Shown: positions 35,737-45,900 of the stretch, in pieces | How the letters are laid out: the number at the start of each line of letters is the position of its first letter | Numbering within the stretch: position 1 is the stretch's first letter | Assembly: GCF_000219215.1 (NCBI RefSeq) | Contig: NC_015723.1 | Coordinates: 2,480,001-2,544,000 of the forward strand | Direction: 5' to 3' | From: Cupriavidus necator N-1 | GTDB lineage: Bacteria > Pseudomonadota > Gammaproteobacteria > Burkholderiales > Burkholderiaceae | Length of the DNA: 64,000 nucleotides | The notes under the pieces: generated by a model | What the model saw: the letters and a program-made list of their open reading frames with translations, nothing else | Database searches by the model: none | Told to the model about the DNA's origin: nothing | Made by a program: the position numbers and the translations under genes

Positions 35737-37143
35737 ATGGCAACGATCTCCTCCATCGGCATCGGTTCCAACCTGCAACTGAGCGATCTGCTGGACCAGC
35801 TGCAGAAGGCCGAGCAGGCACCGCTTGACGCCATCAATGCGCAGGCCAAGAGCTACCAGACCAAGTTGTCGGCCTACAGTCAGGTGCAGAGCGTGCTGGA
35901 TGCCTACCAGGGCGCGGCGAAGAAGCTGTCCGATGCTGCCACCTTCGGCGCCGTAAAGGCCAGCGTCGGCAACACGGACGTGATGACCGTCACCACCGCT
36001 GCCAACGCCGTGCCTGGCAGCTACAGCATTACTGTCAACACGCTGGCCACCGCGCAGTCGCTGGTGAGCAGCAACGTTGCCGACCAGAAGGCCGCGATCG
36101 GCGGCGGCGAGCTCGTGTTCGACTTCGGCGAAGCGCTGGCCACCGGCGGCGCCGCCACTACCACCAAGAAGGTCACCATCCCCGCGGATTCTTCCCTCGA
36201 AGGGATGCGCGATGCCATCAACAAGGCCGGCATCGGGGTGACCGCCAGCATCGTCAATGACGGCAGCGCCAGCCCATACCGCCTGGTATTGACGTCGGAC
36301 AAGACCGGAACGCAAGCCACCATGCGCGTGTCGTCGACCGATGCTGCACTGAACAGCGTGGTTGCGTTCGACCCGGCCGCGGCGCCCGCCGCCAACAAGA
36401 TGGAACAGAAGGTGCCGCCTGCCAATGCGACGCTGAAGATCAACGGCATCGACGTGGTCAGCCAGAGCAATTCAGTGGTGGACGCAGCGCAGGGCGTGAC
36501 CATGAACCTTGTCAAGCCAGGCACGACATCGCTGGTGGTGACCCGTGACAACGTCGCAATCAAGGCCGCCGTCCAGGCTTTTGTCACCGCCTACAACAAC
36601 ATTCAGAGTTCCGCCAAGTCGCTGACGGCATTCGATACCAAGGCCGGTACGTCCGCGGCATTGACCGGCGACGGCACGCTGCGCACGATCCAGTCCGGCC
36701 TGCGGTCGATGCTGGGCGGCGCCATGGATGACGGCAACGGCGGCACGATCACGCTGATCGACGTCGGCATCAGTTTCGACAAAGACGGCACGATGAAGCT
36801 GGACGACACCAAGCTGACCAAGGCGATAAACGACAACCTGGGCCGCGTCACGTCCCTGTTTTCCAGCACCACCGGCGACGGCGGAATCGGCAAGCGCGCC
36901 AGCACCTATATCGAGGGCCTGAGCAAGACCGATGGCGCGCTGAAGGTGGCTCAGGATGGCATCACCAAGACGCTGAAGGACCTGGAAGACGACTATGACC
37001 GCGTCCAGGACCGCGTTACTGCCACGGTTGCTCGATACAAGGCCCAGTTCACGCAACTGGACCTGGTGGTCGCGCAGATGAACCGCACAAGCAGCTACCT
37101 GACGCAGCAGTTCAATGCGCTGAACAACAGCGCCAAAAAGTAA
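35737..37143 (+). CDS. fliD: Flagellar filament cap protein FliD
   Basis: 468 residues starting MATISSIGIGSNLQLSDLLD, the conserved N-terminal region of HAP2; the middle carries INGIDV and DAAQGVTMNL; C-terminal DYDRVQDRVTATVARYKAQF and QMNRTSSYLTQQFNALN. Forms the pentameric cap that guides flagellin assembly. Part of flaG-fliD-fliS-fliT. Confidence 0.95.
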   Translation: MATISSIGIGSNLQLSDLLDQLQKAEQAPLDAINAQAKSYQTKLSAYSQVQSVLDAYQGAAKKLSDAATFGAVKASVGNTDVMTVTTAANAVPGSYSITVNTLATAQSLVSSNVADQKAAIGGGELVFDFGEALATGGAATTTKKVTIPADSSLEGMRDAINKAGIGVTASIVNDGSASPYRLVLTSDKTGTQATMRVSSTDAALNSVVAFDPAAAPAANKMEQKVPPANATLKINGIDVVSQSNSVVDAAQGVTMNLVKPGTTSLVVTRDNVAIKAAVQAFVTAYNNIQSSAKSLTAFDTKAGTSAALTGDGTLRTIQSGLRSMLGGAMDDGNGGTITLIDVGISFDKDGTMKLDDTKLTKAINDNLGRVTSLFSSTTGDGGIGKRASTYIEGLSKTDGALKVAQDGITKTLKDLEDDYDRVQDRVTATVARYKAQFTQLDLVVAQMNRTSSYLTQQFNALNNSAKK

Positions 37144-37181
37144 CCGTCCCGCCGCATCCCACAGCCTGAAGGAACCCAACC

Positions 37182-37607
37182 ATGTTCGCCCGCGCATCCG
37201 CCAATGCCTACGCCCAGGTCGGCGTCCAGACCGGTGCCATGAGCGCCAGTCCGCACAAGCTGATCACCCTGCTGTACGACGGCGCGCGCGCGGCGATTGC
37301 GCGGGCGAAGTTCCACCTGGAAGGCGGCAGTATTGCCGAACGCGGCAACGCCATCTCCAAGGCCATCGACATCATCGACAACGGCCTGCGCGCCGTGCTC
37401 GACCATGAGGCTGGCGGCGAGATCTCCGCCAACCTCGAATCCCTGTACGAGTACATGGTGCGCCGGCTGATGCTGGCCAACCTGCGCAGCGACGCAGCGC
37501 TGCTGGCCGAGGTCGACACGCTGCTCGAAAGCCTGGCTTCGGCCTGGGCGCAGATCGACGACACGGCCGCGGCCGCGGATCAGCAACCCGCCTTGCAGGA
37601 CAACTGA
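37182..37607 (+). CDS. fliS: Flagellin export chaperone FliS
   Basis: 141 residues: ANAYAQVGVQTGAMSASPHK, LITLLYDGARAAIARAK, and ESLYEYMVRRLMLANLRSD are classic FliS blocks. Cytoplasmic helical bundle that binds the flagellin C-terminus before export. GGAACC upstream; stop is one base before fliT start. Confidence 0.95.
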   Translation: MFARASANAYAQVGVQTGAMSASPHKLITLLYDGARAAIARAKFHLEGGSIAERGNAISKAIDIIDNGLRAVLDHEAGGEISANLESLYEYMVRRLMLANLRSDAALLAEVDTLLESLASAWAQIDDTAAAADQQPALQDN

Positions 37608-37608
37608 C

Positions 37609-37950
37609 ATGGCTTCCCTTCCCAAGTTTTCCCCGATCGTGGACTGCTACGAGGAAATCCTCGCGCTGTCCGCACGCATGCACGAGGCCGCCCAGGCAGC
37701 TGACTGGGACACCGTAGCCAAGCTGCAGCAGGGCTACCTGGCCCAGGTGGATCGCCTGCGCCAGATGGACCACGAGGCACCGTTTTCCGATGCGGAACGC
37801 ATGCGCCGCTACCAGTTGCTGGACCGCATCCTCACGTACGACGCCCGCATCCGTGACCTGGCCATGCCGCAGCTGAAGAAGCTCGGCGACATGCTGACCA
37901 GCTCGCGCCGCCAGTTCGAACTATCCGCCGCCTATGGCGCCACGGCCTGA
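37609..37950 (+). CDS. fliT: FliT-like flagellar chaperone
   Basis: 113 residues, all-helical: DCYEEILALSARMHEAAQAA, then RYQLLDRILTYDARIRDLAM and QFELSAAYG. Position directly after fliS and size match FliT, the FliD chaperone, which in enterics also inhibits FlhDC. Sequence alone is weakly diagnostic; order is decisive. Confidence 0.85.
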   Translation: MASLPKFSPIVDCYEEILALSARMHEAAQAADWDTVAKLQQGYLAQVDRLRQMDHEAPFSDAERMRRYQLLDRILTYDARIRDLAMPQLKKLGDMLTSSRRQFELSAAYGATA

Positions 37951-38020
37951 CGCAGCCTGACCGCTGCACTGCTCCCTGCGGCGGGCCGGAAAGCCCGCCG
38001 TCTGCATTCAAGCGACCCGT

Positions 38021-39346
38021 ATGACCGGCATCCATCTGCCTCCAGGCCTGGCACCCGGTCAGGCCCCGGACCCACAACCGCTGCGCACCGCGCTTGCCAT
38101 CGACAAGCTGGCGGCGCTGCAGCCCGTGCCCGAGGCCACCGAGTCGAATGTCCAGAACTCCACTGGCCAGGCGATCCGCCACAGCCAGCAGGCCACCGGC
38201 CCCAACGCCTTGGCGGGCCAGGCTGCGTTGCTGCCGGGCACTTCGACGCAGGAATCGCTGAGCGCGGCGGCGCGCGCCATCCTTGCGGTGATGGACGGCA
38301 CTGAGGCCCAGCCGGTTCGCAGCGCCGGCCCGCTGCTGGCCGCCGCGCCCACGCCAGCGTCCGCGCAGGCCGCCGCGGCGGCCTTTGCCAACACGGTCGG
38401 GCAGAGCGGCCTGTTCTACGAATCACACCTGGCGCAGTGGGTTGCCGGGGCGCGCGCGTTGTCCGGCATCCGCCAGGAGCCGCAGGCGCAAGTACCGGTG
38501 CCGGCCCGAGCGGCTGCCCCAGGTGGCACTGCGCAGGCCGCAGCAACAACGCTGCCGTCTGCGCTGCTGACCTATGCCGGCGGTGCCGCAGCGGCGGAGC
38601 CGGCGCGGCCCTCGGCGCCGCCGCTGATTCCGGCCTCGCAGGTGCTGGCTGAAGCGCTGGCTTCGGCCGGCAATCCGCGCGTGGCCCACAGCCATGCGGC
38701 CGCGGAACAGGCGCTGCGGCAAGGCACCGCCACCACGGCGGCTTACAGCCGCGAAGCCGCTGCCGAACCCGGGACCCAGCGCCAGTCCGCCGCGGCGCTG
38801 GCCAGGCAGGCCTACCAGACTACCGCGGAGGCTGGCGCGCGCACTGTTGCGCCGGACAGCCTCGCCCCGCACGCGGCGCGCGCCGCCGCGGGCCTGCCGG
38901 ACATCGCCTCGGCGGACGCCGGCCGGCAGGCCGCGGCAGCCGGCCCGGCCATCCATCCGGCTACCGAAGGCGTGGTCCGCCAGCAGCTGGAACTGCTCGC
39001 CACGCAGCAGTTCCGCTTTGCCGGCGAAGCCTGGCCCGGCGTGCCGATGGAGTGGGAGTTGCTGCGCCCCGATGCGGATGGCGCGGCGCAGGCCCATGAC
39101 GACAACGCCCGGCCATGGTCCAGCCGCCTGCGGCTGCAATTGCCGAGCCTCGGCATCGTCGAAGCGGTGCTGACACTGGGACCGGTAGGGCTCGATGCCC
39201 GCGTGGCAACGCCCGAGACCGATGTCGCGGCGCGTTTCATCGCGGCACGGCCGCTGCTGCGCAACCAGCTGGAGGCGCAGGGCATCGTGCTGCAGCGCCT
39301 GAGCGTGCAGACCCAGGACAACATGACAGAAGGAGAGGCGCGATGA
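38021..39346 (+). CDS. FliK-like hook-length protein paired with FhlB
   Basis: 441 residues, Ala/Pro/Gln-rich from residue 60 to about 310 like a FliK ruler region; the C-terminal part (WELLRPDADGAAQ, SSRLRLQLPSLGIVEAVLTL, FIAARPLLRNQLEAQGIVLQ) resembles the FliK C-terminal (Flg_hook-like) domain in the version that precedes small FlhB-like genes. True fliK is at 45901-47325, so this is a second FliK-type protein, role uncertain. Overlaps fhlB by four bases. Confidence 0.75.
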   Translation: MTGIHLPPGLAPGQAPDPQPLRTALAIDKLAALQPVPEATESNVQNSTGQAIRHSQQATGPNALAGQAALLPGTSTQESLSAAARAILAVMDGTEAQPVRSAGPLLAAAPTPASAQAAAAAFANTVGQSGLFYESHLAQWVAGARALSGIRQEPQAQVPVPARAAAPGGTAQAAATTLPSALLTYAGGAAAAEPARPSAPPLIPASQVLAEALASAGNPRVAHSHAAAEQALRQGTATTAAYSREAAAEPGTQRQSAAALARQAYQTTAEAGARTVAPDSLAPHAARAAAGLPDIASADAGRQAAAAGPAIHPATEGVVRQQLELLATQQFRFAGEAWPGVPMEWELLRPDADGAAQAHDDNARPWSSRLRLQLPSLGIVEAVLTLGPVGLDARVATPETDVAARFIAARPLLRNQLEAQGIVLQRLSVQTQDNMTEGEAR

Positions 39347-39636
39347 GCGAAGCGGCGCAAGACCGCGGCACGGCGATCGCGCTGTCCTACCAGCACAGCG
39401 ACAAGGCCCCGCGCGTAGTCGCCAAGGGCTATGGCGTGGTGGCCGAAGCCATCATCGCCCGCGCGCGCGAAGCGGGCGTCTATATCCACGATTCGCCCAC
39501 CCTGGTGAACTTGCTGATGCAGGTCGACCTGGACAGCCACGTGCCGCCGCAGCTCTATGTGGCCGTGGCAGAACTGCTGGCGTGGATCTACCACCTTGAA
39601 GCGGGCATGGACGCAGGCGCTGAAGCGCAGACCTGA
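39343..39636 (+). CDS. fhlB: Small FlhB-like protein (FhlB)
   Basis: 97 residues from MSEAAQDRGTAIALSY. It matches the cytoplasmic C-terminal part of FlhB after the autocleavage point: ALSYQHSDKAPRVVAKGYGV, VYIHDSPTLVNLLMQVDLDS, VPPQLYVAVAELLAWIYHLE. It lacks membrane helices and the NPTH cleavage motif, so it looks like a ready-cleaved substrate-specificity piece. ATG overlaps the FliK-like stop. Probably works with that partner in export switching. Confidence 0.85.
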   Translation: MSEAAQDRGTAIALSYQHSDKAPRVVAKGYGVVAEAIIARAREAGVYIHDSPTLVNLLMQVDLDSHVPPQLYVAVAELLAWIYHLEAGMDAGAEAQT

Positions 39637-39707
39637 CCCGGACGACAAGAGCCCCTGACCGCTTGCGCGCGCCAGGGGCTCTTTGCTTTCTGGGCAGGCC
39701 GGTAGGC

Positions 39708-40031
39708 TTACACCGCCATATTCATCATTTCCTGGTATGCCGCCACCAGCCGGTTCCGCACCTGCACCCCGGTCTGGAACGACACATTGGCCTTCTGCAG
39801 ATCGATCATCACGTCATTGAGGGCCACGCCGGGCTTGCCCAGCTCGAATGCCTCGGCATGGCCGTAGGCACGCTCCTGCGCGGCGTTGATGCGCCCCAGC
39901 GAACGCTGCAGCTCGCCGGCAAAGCCGCCGCCGACCGGCGCGGCGGACTGGCTGGCACTGTTGCCCGAGGCAACCTGGGACATCCCGCGCAGTTGCTGCA
40001 GCATGCCCTCGATGGAAGAGATAGTGGTCAT
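39708..40031 (-). CDS. fliE: Flagellar basal-body rod/MS-ring junction protein FliE
   Basis: 107 residues from MTTISSIEGM. Family blocks: FAGELQRSLGRINAAQERAY, LNDVMIDLQKANVSFQTGVQ, VRNRLVAAYQEMMNMAV. Joins the MS ring to the rod and opens export of rod proteins. Transcribed divergently from fliFGHIJK. Confidence 0.94.
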   Translation of the reverse strand: MTTISSIEGMLQQLRGMSQVASGNSASQSAAPVGGGFAGELQRSLGRINAAQERAYGHAEAFELGKPGVALNDVMIDLQKANVSFQTGVQVRNRLVAAYQEMMNMAV

Positions 40032-40437
40032 TTGGCTCGTCGTATGCCGGTCCACCGGCAGAGTTCGTCTTGTGGCGCGCCCTTGCATCACATAACGGCC
40101 TACCGGCAGGCGGGCCTCAGGCGGTTCGCAGCCAGTTTCAGCCCCCGCAGAGTACCCGCCGCCTCCGCTCTCCCATGGGCCGAAATCGGACAAAAAACCG
40201 CGTCTGTTCGCCGGATTGTCGCGCTCAAGTCTGGCCGATCATTGCCACCGTGCCGGAAGAGCGCGGGCTGTCGTCCCGTGCTGGCTCCGGAAATCACCAG
40301 ACAACCATCGATTCGGGAGTACGCGTGTTTTCTCTGCAGCGTAATGTGAGCCGTGCCGTGAGCCGCGCCGACGACCAAGGCGGTCAGCATCGCCCGTGCC
40401 GTCGCGAGCATCGCGGCGCCGGATCCGGAGCACGCGC
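40032..40437. other. Divergent fliE-fliF control region
   Basis: 406 bases; no gene supported. I looked for TAAA-N15-GCCGATAA: GCCGATCA at about 40233-40240 has no matching -35. Probably holds class II flagellar promoters that I cannot resolve by eye. Confidence 0.4.
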
Positions 40438-42168
40438 ATGACCGCGGCCGTGGCACTGCCCGGGCGCCCGGCAGAAGTGCTCGAGCGCCTGAAGGCCAAC
40501 CCGAAGCTGCCGCTGATGCTGGGCGGCGCAGCCTTGGCCGCGGCCATCGCGGTGGGCGTGCTGTGGTCGCGCAGCCCGGACTACAAGGTGCTGTACAGCA
40601 ACCTCTCCGAGCGCGACGGCGGCGCGGTGCTGCAGTCGCTGCAGCAGATGAACGTGCCTTACAAGTTCGCCGAAGGCGGCGGTGCGGTGATGGTGCCGGC
40701 CGAGAAGGTGCATGAGACCCGCCTGCGCCTGGCATCGCAGGGCCTGCCCAAGAGCGGCACCGCCGGCATGGAGCTGATGGACAACCAGAAGTTCGGCATC
40801 AGCCAGTTTGCCGAGCAGGTCAACTACCAGCGCGGACTGGAAGGCGAGTTGGCGCGTTCGATCGAATCCATCGCCGCGGTGCAGTCCGCCCGCGTGCATC
40901 TGGCCATCCCCAAGCCGACGCTGTTCGTGCGCGAGCGCCAGAAGCCGACCGCGTCGATCGTGCTGCAGCTGTACCCGGGCCGCGCCGTCGATGAAGGCCA
41001 GGTCGCGGCCATCGGCCACCTGGTGTCGTCCAGCGTGCCGGAGCTGACGCCCAAGTCGATCTCGATCGTCGACCAGCACGGCAACCTGCTGTCGAACACC
41101 GGCAACGAGCGCATGCTCGACGCGACCCAGCTCAAGTACGTCCAGGCGCTGGAGCAAAATTACCTGAAGCGCATCGAAGCGATCCTGACGCCGATCGTCG
41201 GCAAGGACAACGTGCGCGCGCAGGTGACCGCCGACGTGGACTTTTCCATCGTCGAGCACACCGACGAGAGCTACAAGCCGAATCAGGACCCGACCCGCTC
41301 GGCCATCCGCAGCCAGCAGACCAGCGAATCGACCCAGCAGGGTGCCACGCCGCCGGGCGGCGTGCCCGGCGCGCTGTCGAACCAGCCGCCGGCCGCCGCC
41401 GCCGCGCCCGTGACCACGCCGCAGACGCCGCGTGCGGGCCAGGCGCCGGGACAGGCCGGTGCTCCGGCTGCCGGGCAGCCCGGACAGCCGGCGCAAGCTG
41501 CCCAGCCAGGCCAGGGGGCCCCGGGCGCCAATTCCACGGCTTCCAGCGGCCCCAGCAGCAATCGGCGCGACTCCACCGTCAACTACGAGCTGGACCGCTC
41601 CGTGCGCCACGTGCAGCAGGCACCGGGCGGCGTGCGCCGCCTGTCGGTGGCGGTGGTGGTCAACTACCGCCAGCAGGCCGATGCCAAGGGCAAGCTCGTG
41701 GCCGAAGCGCTGCCGCCGGCACTGCTGGCGCAGATCGAGAACCTGACCAAGGAAGCGATGGGCTTCTCGGCCGACCGCGGCGACTCCATCAACGTGGTCA
41801 ACAGCCCGTTCACCGCCGAGCGCGAGAAAGCCGCGCCCGAGGTGCCGCTGTGGAAGCAGCCCGACATGATCGAGCTGGGCAAGACCCTTGCGGGCTACCT
41901 GCTGCTGGCAGTGCTGGCGCTGTTCGTGTGGTTCAAGGTGGCGCGCCCGATCCTGCGCCGCTACACCTCGCCGCCGCTGCCGGCGCCGGAAGCCAGGGAC
42001 GAGACCGAGGCGGTGCTGCTGCCGCCGGACGAGCCCGCCAACCCGGAAATCCTGCGGCTTGCCGCCAAGTATGAAAGCGACCTCGCGCTGGTGCGCGACG
42101 CCGCACAGCGCGACCCGCGCCTGGTCGCCAGCGTGATCAAGAACTGGATTGCCAATGACAACCGCTAA
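40438..42168 (+). CDS. fliF: Flagellar MS-ring protein FliF
   Basis: 576 residues from [14 protein letters not shown] seven bases upstream. Membrane segment about 23-42, periplasmic ring-building region ([54 protein letters not shown]), an unusually Pro/Ala/Gln-rich linker about 290-375 ([20 protein letters not shown]), second membrane segment about 485-502, and a cytoplasmic tail that binds FliG ([20 protein letters not shown]). First gene of fliFGHIJK, overlapping fliG. Confidence 0.96.
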   Translation: MTAAVALPGRPAEVLERLKANPKLPLMLGGAALAAAIAVGVLWSRSPDYKVLYSNLSERDGGAVLQSLQQMNVPYKFAEGGGAVMVPAEKVHETRLRLASQGLPKSGTAGMELMDNQKFGISQFAEQVNYQRGLEGELARSIESIAAVQSARVHLAIPKPTLFVRERQKPTASIVLQLYPGRAVDEGQVAAIGHLVSSSVPELTPKSISIVDQHGNLLSNTGNERMLDATQLKYVQALEQNYLKRIEAILTPIVGKDNVRAQVTADVDFSIVEHTDESYKPNQDPTRSAIRSQQTSESTQQGATPPGGVPGALSNQPPAAAAAPVTTPQTPRAGQAPGQAGAPAAGQPGQPAQAAQPGQGAPGANSTASSGPSSNRRDSTVNYELDRSVRHVQQAPGGVRRLSVAVVVNYRQQADAKGKLVAEALPPALLAQIENLTKEAMGFSADRGDSINVVNSPFTAEREKAAPEVPLWKQPDMIELGKTLAGYLLLAVLALFVWFKVARPILRRYTSPPLPAPEARDETEAVLLPPDEPANPEILRLAAKYESDLALVRDAAQRDPRLVASVIKNWIANDNR

Positions 42169-43165
42169 GGGCATGTCCGAATCTGGCCTGCAAAAGAGCG
42201 CCGTCCTGATGATGGCGATCGGCGAGGATGCCGCGGCCGAGGTGTTCAAGCACCTGTCGCAGCGTGAAGTGCAGGAGCTGGGCTCGGCCATGGCCACGCT
42301 CAGCTCGGTCACCCGCGAGGAAATGGCCGAGGTGCTGGGCGAGTTCCGCTCCGAGACCGAGCAGTACCTGGCCCTGAACGTCGATTCCAACGCCTTTATC
42401 CGCAGCGTGTTGAACAAGGCGCTGGGCGAGGAACGCGCCCAGTCGGTGATCGAAGACATCCTGGAATCACGCGATCCGGGCGGCGGCATCGATTCGCTGA
42501 ACTGGATGGACGCCACGGCCATTGCCGAGCTGATCCGTGACGAGCACCCGCAGATCATCGCCACCATCCTGATCCACCTGGACCGCCAGAAGTCTTCCGA
42601 AGTGCTGGCGCTGTTCACCGACCGCCTGCGCAATGACGTGATCCTGCGTATCGCCACCTTCGGCGGCGTGCAGCCGGGCGCGCTGCAGGAACTGACCGAC
42701 GTGCTGACCAAACTGCTGGCGGGCCAGAGCCTGAAGCGCAGCCGCATGGGCGGCGTGCGCACCGCGGCCGAGATCATCAACCTGATGAGCACCGCGCACG
42801 AAGAGGCCGTCATCGACGGCGTGCGCCTGCACGACGGCGACCTGGCGCAGAAGATCATCGACGAGATGTTCCTGTTCGAGAACCTGCTGGAGGTCGACGA
42901 CCGCGGCATCCAGCGCGTGCTCAAGGAAATCGCCACCGAGTCGCTCATCGTCGCGCTCAAGGGCGCGCCGCAGGAGCTGCGCGACAAGTTCATCCGCAAT
43001 ATGTCCACCCGCGCCGGCGAGATGCTGCGCGAGGACCTGGACGCGCTGGGCCCGGTGCGCGTGTCGCAGGTCGAGGCCGAGCAGAAGGCAATCCTGCAGG
43101 TGGTAAGACGCCTGGCGGATGCGGGCGAAGTGCAGATCGGCGGAGGCGACGATGCCTATGTCTGA
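42155..43165 (+). CDS. fliG: Flagellar motor switch protein FliG
   Basis: 336 residues if begun at 42155 (overlap with fliF 14 bases); an internal ATG at 42173 giving [10 protein letters not shown] is also likely. Blocks: [43 protein letters not shown]-like PQIIA motif, and the C-terminal torque helix region [20 protein letters not shown] with charged residues for stator contact. Mounted on FliF; determines torque and rotation sense. Confidence 0.96.
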   Translation: MTTAKGMSESGLQKSAVLMMAIGEDAAAEVFKHLSQREVQELGSAMATLSSVTREEMAEVLGEFRSETEQYLALNVDSNAFIRSVLNKALGEERAQSVIEDILESRDPGGGIDSLNWMDATAIAELIRDEHPQIIATILIHLDRQKSSEVLALFTDRLRNDVILRIATFGGVQPGALQELTDVLTKLLAGQSLKRSRMGGVRTAAEIINLMSTAHEEAVIDGVRLHDGDLAQKIIDEMFLFENLLEVDDRGIQRVLKEIATESLIVALKGAPQELRDKFIRNMSTRAGEMLREDLDALGPVRVSQVEAEQKAILQVVRRLADAGEVQIGGGDDAYV

Positions 43166-43970
43166 GGCAAACCCTGAGCGCGGCCAGGCCGCACGCCGCA
43201 CGCCGCGCGGCGACCCGCTCTCTTCCCTTGCCGGCAACGGCGCGGCCGCCGATCCTGGCGGCTTTGCGCCGTTCGAGCCCCCGCGCCGCGCGCGTGGCGG
43301 CGCAGCCGGCTGGCAGCGCTGGCAGATGGGCTCGCTCGATCCCCGGGATATGGAGCCGCCCGAAGCCCTGGCCGCCATGCCATCCGAGCCCGCACCGCCG
43401 CCGATCGACTTCGAGGCGCTCGACGCGATGCGCGAAGGCGCGCGCAAGGAAGGCTATGCCCAGGGCTACACCCAGGGGCAGACCCAGGGCTACGGCGACG
43501 GCCACCGCGAAGGCTACGCCCGCGGCCTGGAAGCCGCACGCAACGAGGCCACGCAGCTGCAGGCGCTGGCCACCAACTTCCGCAGCGCGCTCGGCGGCGT
43601 GGACGACCAGGTCGCGCGCGCGCTGGTGTCGCTGGCGCTGGACGTGGCGCGCCAGCTGGTGCGCACCGCCCTGGCAAACGACCCCGCAGTGCTGCTGCCG
43701 GCCGTACGCGAGCTGCTGACAAGCGAACCAGCGCTGTGCGGATCGCCCAGCCTGCTGCTGCATCCCGACGACGTGGCGCTGGTGGAAACCCACCTGCATG
43801 GCGAACTGGCGGCCGCCGGCTGGACCGTGCGCGCCGATCCGTCGGTGGCGCGCGGCGGCTGCATCGCCAGTGCCGCCAGCGGCGAGCGCGATGCCACGCT
43901 GCCTACGCGCTGGACCCGCGTGGTCAAGGCGCTGGGCCGCGACGATCCGTGGGAGCCGCCACATGCCTGA
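43152..43970 (+). CDS. fliH: Flagellar export ATPase regulator FliH
   Basis: 272 residues from [10 protein letters not shown] with GGAGG upstream; overlaps fliG by 14 bases. Disordered N-terminus to about 95, then glycine-repeat helix typical of FliH ([40 protein letters not shown]), and C-terminal E2-like domain ([34 protein letters not shown]). Binds and restrains FliI and links it to the motor. Confidence 0.92.
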   Translation: MPMSEANPERGQAARRTPRGDPLSSLAGNGAAADPGGFAPFEPPRRARGGAAGWQRWQMGSLDPRDMEPPEALAAMPSEPAPPPIDFEALDAMREGARKEGYAQGYTQGQTQGYGDGHREGYARGLEAARNEATQLQALATNFRSALGGVDDQVARALVSLALDVARQLVRTALANDPAVLLPAVRELLTSEPALCGSPSLLLHPDDVALVETHLHGELAAAGWTVRADPSVARGGCIASAASGERDATLPTRWTRVVKALGRDDPWEPPHA

Positions 43971-45438
43971 TGCCGCCGAGCAAGCCACGCCCGCGCCGGA
44001 TTCCGCGCTGGCTCATGCGCAACGCTGGATCGGCGCGCTGGACAGCGCCGCGGCCGGCATCGCCGGGCTCGACAGCAAGCGCAGCTGCGGCCGTCTGACG
44101 CGCGCCGCGGGCCTGGTGCTGGAAGCCGTGGGCCTGCGCCTGCCGGTGGGCAGCGACTGCCTGATCGAGCTGCCCGCCGGGCAGTTCACCACCGACAGCA
44201 ATGCCCCGCGCACCGCGGAAGCGGAAGTGGTGGGCTTTGGCGCCGACCGGCTCTACCTGATGCCGCAATCGGATGTGGTGGGCTTGCTGCCGGGCGCGCG
44301 CGTCTATCCGCTGGAACCATCGCCGCAGCCGGCCGGCATCACCGCGCCGCGCGAGCAGGGCTCCAAGCGCCTGCCGGTTGGCGCCGGCCTGCTGGGCCGC
44401 GTGCTGGATGCCGCGGGCCGTCCGCTCGACGGGCTGGGCCCGATCACCGCCGCCATGGAGGTGCCGCTGGCCGGCGAGCAGATCAACCCGCTGATGCGCG
44501 CGCCGATCGAGACTGTGCTCGATACCGGCGTGCGCGCCATCAACGGCATGCTGACCGTCGGACGCGGCCAGCGCATGGGGCTGTTCGCGGGCTCGGGCGT
44601 GGGCAAGAGCGTGCTGCTCGGCATGATGGCGCGCTATACCAGCGCCGACGTGATCGTGGTCGGCCTGATCGGCGAACGCGGCCGCGAAGTGAAGGAGTTC
44701 ATCGAGAACATACTTGGCCCCGAGGGCCGCGCACGTTCGGTGGTGGTGGCCGCGCCGGCCGATACCTCGCCGCTGCTGCGCATGCAGGGCGCCGCCTATG
44801 CGACGCGGCTGGCCGAGTATTTCCGCGACCAGGGCCAGCACGTGCTGCTGATCATGGACTCGCTGACGCGCTACGCCATGGCGCAGCGCGAGATCGCGCT
44901 GGCCATCGGCGAGCCGCCGGCCACCAAGGGCTACCCGCCCTCGGTCTTTGCCAAGCTGCCGACGCTGGTCGAGCGCACCGGCAATGGCCCCGAGGGCGGC
45001 GGCTCGATCACCGCGTTCTACACGGTGCTGACCGAAGGCGACGACCAGCAGGACCCGATCGCCGATTCCGCGCGCGCCATCTTGGACGGCCATATCGTGC
45101 TGTCGCGCAGCCTGGCCGAATCCGGCCACTACCCGGCCATCGACGTGGAAGCATCGATCAGCCGCGCCATGACCGCGCTGATCCCGGCCGCCCAGTTCGG
45201 CTCGGTGCGCCGCTTCAAGCAGCTGATGTCGCGCTACCAGCGCAACCGCGACCTGATCAGCGTGGGTGCCTACGTGCCGGGCAACGACCCGGAGCTGGAC
45301 CTGGCGATGCGCCTGCACCCGCGCATGGAAGCTTTCCTGCAGCAAGACATCCACGAGCGCGCCGGCTACGACGACGCCATCGCCCAGCTTCACAGCCTCT
45401 TCGACAGGAGTGAACATGCCCAGGCATTCACCGCTTAA
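43963..45438 (+). CDS. fliI: Flagellar type III export ATPase FliI
   Basis: 491 residues from [10 protein letters not shown], overlapping fliH by eight bases. F1-ATPase-beta-like: Walker A GSGVGKS at residues 210-216, [17 protein letters not shown], Walker [35 protein letters not shown]. Drives unfolding and delivery of export substrates. Extended N-terminus of about 25 residues. Confidence 0.97.
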   Translation: MPDAAEQATPAPDSALAHAQRWIGALDSAAAGIAGLDSKRSCGRLTRAAGLVLEAVGLRLPVGSDCLIELPAGQFTTDSNAPRTAEAEVVGFGADRLYLMPQSDVVGLLPGARVYPLEPSPQPAGITAPREQGSKRLPVGAGLLGRVLDAAGRPLDGLGPITAAMEVPLAGEQINPLMRAPIETVLDTGVRAINGMLTVGRGQRMGLFAGSGVGKSVLLGMMARYTSADVIVVGLIGERGREVKEFIENILGPEGRARSVVVAAPADTSPLLRMQGAAYATRLAEYFRDQGQHVLLIMDSLTRYAMAQREIALAIGEPPATKGYPPSVFAKLPTLVERTGNGPEGGGSITAFYTVLTEGDDQQDPIADSARAILDGHIVLSRSLAESGHYPAIDVEASISRAMTALIPAAQFGSVRRFKQLMSRYQRNRDLISVGAYVPGNDPELDLAMRLHPRMEAFLQQDIHERAGYDDAIAQLHSLFDRSEHAQAFTA

Positions 45439-45874
45439 TACGCTGGCTGACCTCGCCCAGAACGATACCGACGCCGCCGCGCGCGAGCTGGGCAGGCTGC
45501 AGGGACTGCGCACGCAGGCTGAGCAGCAGCTCAACCAGCTCACCGAGTACCGCCATGAGTACCGCGCGCGCATGCAGGTGGTGGCCGCCGAAGGCATGAC
45601 CTCGAGCCGCTGGCAGGATTTCTCGCGCTTTCTCGATTCGCTCGACCATGCCATCCGCCAGCAGGGCGCGGCCCTGGCCAAGGCCGAGGCCGACCTGCTG
45701 GCAGGGCGCAACCACTGGCAGCACCAGAAGCGCCGCCTGAACTCGTTCGACACGCTGATCGCGCGCGCCGAAGCGAAGGAAGACCAGGTTGCCGCGCGCC
45801 GCGAGCAGCGCGCCAACGACGAATACGCAGCCCGCCTGGTCCGCACCACGGCCAGCCGCCTCAGCGAAGCCTGA
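45416..45874 (+). CDS. fliJ: FliJ, export chaperone-escort / ATPase stalk
   Basis: 152 residues from [14 protein letters not shown] upstream; overlaps fliI by 23 bases. Helical hairpin: [58 protein letters not shown] and [20 protein letters not shown]. Standard FliJ length and position. Confidence 0.92.
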   Translation: MPRHSPLNTLADLAQNDTDAAARELGRLQGLRTQAEQQLNQLTEYRHEYRARMQVVAAEGMTSSRWQDFSRFLDSLDHAIRQQGAALAKAEADLLAGRNHWQHQKRRLNSFDTLIARAEAKEDQVAARREQRANDEYAARLVRTTASRLSEA

Positions 45875-45900
45875 CCCGGGCCACACCCGTAGCCAACCCC

